8,929 nt of DNA from Planctomycetota bacterium. Lineage in GTDB: Bacteria > Planctomycetota > Phycisphaerae > Tepidisphaerales > Tepidisphaeraceae. The notes under the pieces were generated by a model. It worked only from the letters and a program-made list of their open reading frames with translations, had not been told where the DNA came from and did no database searches. A program made the translations under genes and the position numbers. Where the stretch lies: NCBI GenBank assembly GCA_029777755.1, contig JAKORQ010000542.1, forward strand, positions 1 to 8,929. The letters run 5' to 3'. This document shows positions 6,613 to 8,929 of this stretch, piece by piece (within the stretch, counting starts at the first letter, position 1; every line of letters begins with the position of its first letter).

Positions 6613-7369
6613 TCGGTCGGTGCCCGGCGGCCTGTCGTCTCACTGGCGAGAACAGCAGTAGTGTGCCCACGTGGCGATATCCCACCAGCGGGTACAGCTT
6701 GACGCCGGTGTGGGTGGCAGTGAGAACGGCCGCGACAGCACCCTCGGCCTTGTCATCGCGCAGCATGCGGCAAAGCATTGCCCGGGCAATTCCGCGCCTG
6801 CGGAATGCCGGCAGCACGAACATGTTCGAGCACCACGTGGCATTGCCCACCCGTATGCTGCGCACATAGCCGACCAGCGCTCCGTCAATGAGCGCCACGT
6901 ACTGGCGCAGAGGCGCCTGGGGGCTTAAGTGCTCGGGGAGGATCTGCCGCGCCCCGGCGATCTTGGCAAGTTGGCTGGCCAGCTCCCCGGTCATCACGCG
7001 CACGATGTGCGCCGGCGACTGGACCTGCGGAACCTGATCCAGGTCATGCACCATCAGTGGCTCGGTGGTCCTCAGGCGATAGCCCAGTGACTTGTAATCA
7101 CTGCGCAGTGGGGTGTCTGGTTCATCCGAGGCGTGGATGGCGCAGATCGCATAGCGCCCGCGAGTGTTTTCGCGGGCGATGCGGTCAGTCTCCGCTGGCG
7201 GTATGCCGCTGGAGATCCACTCTTCCACCCGATAGCTGCCTTGTTTGCGCGGCGCATCTCGAACCACCCAGAGCGGGCCGACCCGCTCTGCCCGGCATTC
7301 GTGCGTAAAGCTCCTGGTAAAGGCAAATCCCCGGGCGAATGTCTCGATGGCGAGATGGAGCTGCGACAT
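6593..7369 (-). CDS. GNAT family N-acetyltransferase with a degenerate N-terminal lobe
   Basis: The protein has 258 residues from the ATG at 7369; a TTG at 7375 in the same frame is the only earlier start, because a stop codon lies just upstream. The C-terminal half (about 120-245) is a GNAT domain. The strand VALIDGALVGYVRSI (158-172) leads to the acetyl-CoA loop MFVLPAFRRRGIARAML (183-199), of the RxxGxA type, and then LYPLVGYRHVG (225-235), the usual last helix and strand. The N-terminal half (about 1-110) ends in a similar pattern, YKSLGYRLRTTEPLMV (92-107), suggesting a tandem GNAT whose first lobe has lost its acetyl-CoA loop. The acceptor substrate cannot be inferred. No ribosome site is visible. 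It follows ybaB by 34 bases on the same strand, in the position where recR is found in many bacteria. Its last 20 bases overlap the lipoprotein gene on the opposite strand. Confidence 0.85.
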   Translation of the reverse strand: MSQLHLAIETFARGFAFTRSFTHECRAERVGPLWVVRDAPRKQGSYRVEEWISSGIPPAETDRIARENTRGRYAICAIHASDEPDTPLRSDYKSLGYRLRTTEPLMVHDLDQVPQVQSPAHIVRVMTGELASQLAKIAGARQILPEHLSPQAPLRQYVALIDGALVGYVRSIRVGNATWCSNMFVLPAFRRRGIARAMLCRMLRDDKAEGAVAAVLTATHTGVKLYPLVGYRHVGTLLLFSPVRRQAAGHRPITAPES

Positions 7370-7403
7370 GAGCAACTATATACCCCGCGCACGCCACGCT
7401 GCT

Positions 7404-7748
7404 TCAGGCCTGCGGCAGCATCTCCGGGGGGATGCCCAGTTCGTCGGACAGTCGCTTCATCTCCTCCTGGACCATGACCGCCGCCTTGTACTGTGCAGAG
7501 CGAACGGCCGCCGTGATCAGGTCCTGAAGCATCTCGACATTATCGACGTCTGTACGCTCGCGGTCGATGCGAATCTCAATGAGTTCCAGTCGGCCGCTCA
7601 CGGTGGCGACGACGCGCCCTCCGCCTGCGTCGCCAGTAACGCGACGCGTGGCGAGCTGGCTTTGCAGCTTCTTCATCTCCTCCTGGAGCTTCTGGGCCTT
7701 GCCCATGAGTTGCGTGAGCTGGCCGAGGTTCTTGAGCGAGTCAAACAT
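7404..7748 (-). CDS. ybaB: YbaB/EbfC family nucleoid-associated DNA-binding protein
   Basis: Small (114 aa) homodimeric DNA-binding protein that coats the nucleoid, encoded next to dnaX in a great many bacteria. It begins with a long charged helix (LGQLTQLMGKAQKLQEEMKK, 8-27). A Gly-rich turn (TGDAGGGRVVATVSGRLELIEIRID, about 38-62, noted as a pattern of Gly-Gly-Gly-Arg-Val-Val then alternating hydrophobics) forms the central sheet. The helix LQDLITAAVRSAQYKA (74-89) and the ending GIPPEMLP (105-112) complete the family pattern. The AGGA ribosome site about 5 bases before the ATG, and the 14-base gap after the dnaX tau stop, indicate co-transcription and probable translational coupling with dnaX. 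Confidence 0.93.
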   Translation of the reverse strand: MFDSLKNLGQLTQLMGKAQKLQEEMKKLQSQLATRRVTGDAGGGRVVATVSGRLELIEIRIDRERTDVDNVEMLQDLITAAVRSAQYKAAVMVQEEMKRLSDELGIPPEMLPQA

Positions 7749-7762
7749 CAGATCCTGCTTTC

Positions 7763-8530
7763 TTATTCTTCAACCTTGACGATATTTCCATCGAACTGCT
7801 CCATCACGGCGCGGATCAATGGATCCTTCTCCAGTTGCGCTCGCAGTTCGGGAGTCAATGCCATTCCAGTCTCGCGCACCGGCGGGGCCGGCATTGGCCG
7901 ATCCGCCTGCTGGCGACGGTAGTCTGTGCGGTTGCCCGGCGCGGCTCCCGTGGCGGGGGCTGGCGCACGCGCTGATTCAACCGCCTCAAGTCGAAGCTGT
8001 AGCGCCTCGCCTGCCACCGATGAGAGTATGCGCTGAATATCGTCGCGATGCTTTTGCAGATAGCTTGCCATCCCCGCAAACGCCCCGGCGAATCGAACGG
8101 TCACTGTGTCACCGTCGCGCGAGGGAACACCCGATGCCAGGGGAACGTGTACGGCCGGGCCGATCTCATCCTGTACCTGCTGCAAGGTGGCCGGCCAGAT
8201 GCTGGCGAGGTCGCCGGGCAACGCCGCCGGGCGGCGTTCCGTCGGCTGAACCTGCGGTCCGGCGGCCGCCTCACGTTTGCGGGCGGCCTCAGCGAGAATC
8301 TCACCAAGCGATCGCTTGGGACCATCCTCCCAGACCTTGCCCACGGCCGGCAGGGCGTCGCCATCGTCCAGATCATCTCCGACAGTATCCGTGGTAGAGG
8401 GCGTGGCAGGAGCGGCGGCGGTAGGCTGCGGAGTCGCCGGCGGAGCGCTTCTCGGGGCGGGCAATGCCTGTGTGGCCTGGACTACCGGAGGCGGGGTTGG
8501 AGTGTCAGGCTTTTTTTTTTGCCACCGCAT
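7763..8530 (-). CDS. dnaX: DnaX tau-specific C-terminal extension (shifted frame)
   Basis: This frame continues dnaX past the A run, but in a different phase from the upstream part. If joined at about 8511 it adds about 249 residues. A Pro/Ala/Thr-rich linker comes first (about 5-50 from the frame's own ATG). Then come a KRSLGEIL segment, a folded region starting at IWPATLQQVQDEIG with alternating strands (DGDTVTVRF) and a helix (MASYLQKHRDDIQRIL), a second linker, and a final DPLIRAVMEQFDGNIVKVEE. The last two parts are typical of the C-terminal domains of bacterial DnaX tau. In E. coli that region contacts the polymerase alpha subunit and the DnaB helicase. The ATG at 8530 lies in the loop of the hairpin and has no ribosome site, so I do not believe it is an independent start. 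The expected product is full-length tau, made by slippage. Confidence 0.8.
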   Translation of the reverse strand: MRWQKKKPDTPTPPPVVQATQALPAPRSAPPATPQPTAAAPATPSTTDTVGDDLDDGDALPAVGKVWEDGPKRSLGEILAEAARKREAAAGPQVQPTERRPAALPGDLASIWPATLQQVQDEIGPAVHVPLASGVPSRDGDTVTVRFAGAFAGMASYLQKHRDDIQRILSSVAGEALQLRLEAVESARAPAPATGAAPGNRTDYRRQQADRPMPAPPVRETGMALTPELRAQLEKDPLIRAVMEQFDGNIVKVEE

Positions 8531-8929
8531 CGGTGGCTACGTTTTGATCCATCAATTGGGCAATCGGCGTGAACTGATCGGCCAACGCCAATCGTACGAC
8601 CGTGGCGTCCAGCAGGGCACGAGCGGCCTGCGACTGCCGGGCGGTTCTCCTCAGCTCCTCGAGGATCACGATGTCCTGTGTGAGCATGACCGGGTCGAAA
8701 CGCCTGGCCTGCTGTTCCAGTTCCTGCGGCGATATGCCGTACGCCTCAACCAGCTCACTCTGCAGACCGCAGGTCCGCACCACCAGCAGATTTCGCAGGT
8801 GGTCGATCGTCGAGGCCAGCAGGGTGTCGATCGACAACCCCTGGAAGATGATCCTGTTGAGCAGCGTGAGGGCCTCTTTGACGTTCCCTTCGCCTATGAA
8901 CTGCACAAGGTCGAAAACGAGCTGGCTGC
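8505..8929 (-). CDS. dnaX: DNA polymerase III clamp-loader subunit gamma (N-terminus beyond right edge); upstream part of dnaX
   Basis: This is the end of the shared gamma/tau part of DnaX, the ATPase-bearing subunit of the clamp loader that opens the sliding clamp. The window holds 140 codons of domain III, the helical collar. It shows a helix containing LVQFIGEGNVKEAL and the family-typical STIDHLRNLLVV, LTQDIVILEELRR and ARALLDATVVRLALADQF. The ATP-binding domains are outside. The frame ends Val-Ala-Lys-Lys-Lys-Ala-stop, with the TGA at 8507-8505 directly after the run of ten A. Read without slippage this gives a gamma-like short product. The position of the end, just after domain III, is where gamma ends in other bacteria. 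The next codons in the frame needed for tau are found in the overlapping entry. No start codon in the window is real; the gene continues right. Confidence 0.9.
   Translation of the reverse strand, partial: SQLVFDLVQFIGEGNVKEALTLLNRIIFQGLSIDTLLASTIDHLRNLLVVRTCGLQSELVEAYGISPQELEQQARRFDPVMLTQDIVILEELRRTARQSQAARALLDATVVRLALADQFTPIAQLMDQNVATDAVAKKKA
8511..8537 (-). promoter_or_regulatory. dnaX slippage site: run of ten A preceded by an abutting hairpin
   Basis: On the minus strand, GCCACCG-ATG-CGGTGGC (8537-8521) forms a perfect 7-bp stem with a three-base loop. It is followed without any gap by ten A (8520-8511) and then GCCTGA. With ten A in the mRNA the product ends at once (gamma). With nine or twelve A the long tau frame is read. 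With eleven A a third frame is read that stops at 8484-8482, after nine further codons. The arrangement fits transcriptional slippage aided by a nascent-RNA hairpin. Ribosomal shifting by +1 or -2 would be the alternative. Confidence 0.7.

Noticed and set aside
7763..8530. A separate hypothetical gene starting at the ATG at 8530
   Set aside because: The ATG lies in the hairpin loop with no ribosome site, and the encoded protein is the tau C-terminus. It is better explained as the shifted continuation of dnaX.
1..8929. tRNA genes, CRISPR repeats, insertion-sequence ends or phage genes
   Set aside because: I looked through the gaps and gene boundaries on both strands and saw no cloverleaf, regular repeat-spacer pattern, transposase or terminal repeats.

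Overview
This looks like an ordinary chromosomal stretch of a GC-rich bacterium, carrying housekeeping and central-metabolism genes. No phage, insertion sequence, CRISPR or RNA gene is visible. A planctomycete (Phycisphaerae-like) origin is my best guess. It rests only on the general look of the proteins and on patchy Shine-Dalgarno use, so it is low confidence.

Left block, all on the minus strand, read right to left. trpS (tryptophanyl-tRNA synthetase, 4515 to 3430) is followed by a ten-helix membrane protein (3364 to 2417), a D-2-hydroxyacid/phosphoglycerate dehydrogenase (2350 to 1385), and the first 427 codons of a long-form 6-phosphogluconate dehydrogenase, gnd (1283 to beyond the left edge). 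Gaps are 65, 66 and 101 bases, so co-transcription is possible. The last gap contains a striking nested palindrome.

Middle, plus strand. pncB (nicotinate phosphoribosyltransferase, 4598 to 6079) diverges from trpS across 82 bases. It is followed by a small lipoprotein gene (6154 to 6612), which overlaps tail-to-tail by 20 bases with the next block.

Right block, minus strand. dnaX (clamp-loader gamma/tau subunit, entering from the right edge), ybaB/ebfC (nucleoid-associated protein, 14 bases after the tau stop) and a two-lobed GNAT acetyltransferase lie in a row. In many bacteria the dnaX-ybaB pair is followed by recR; here the GNAT gene takes that place.

The most interesting signal is in dnaX. 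The reading frame entering from the right ends in Lys-Lys-Lys-Ala-stop exactly at a run of ten A (minus strand, 8520-8511). The conserved tau C-terminal extension continues in a different frame for about 250 codons. A perfect 7-bp hairpin directly abuts the upstream side of the A run. Loss of one A restores full-length tau, while the genomic count gives a gamma-length product. This has the layout of a programmed slippage site of the type known from dnaX genes, with the unusual feature that the unshifted frame is the short one. A homopolymer miscount in the assembly is the main alternative.
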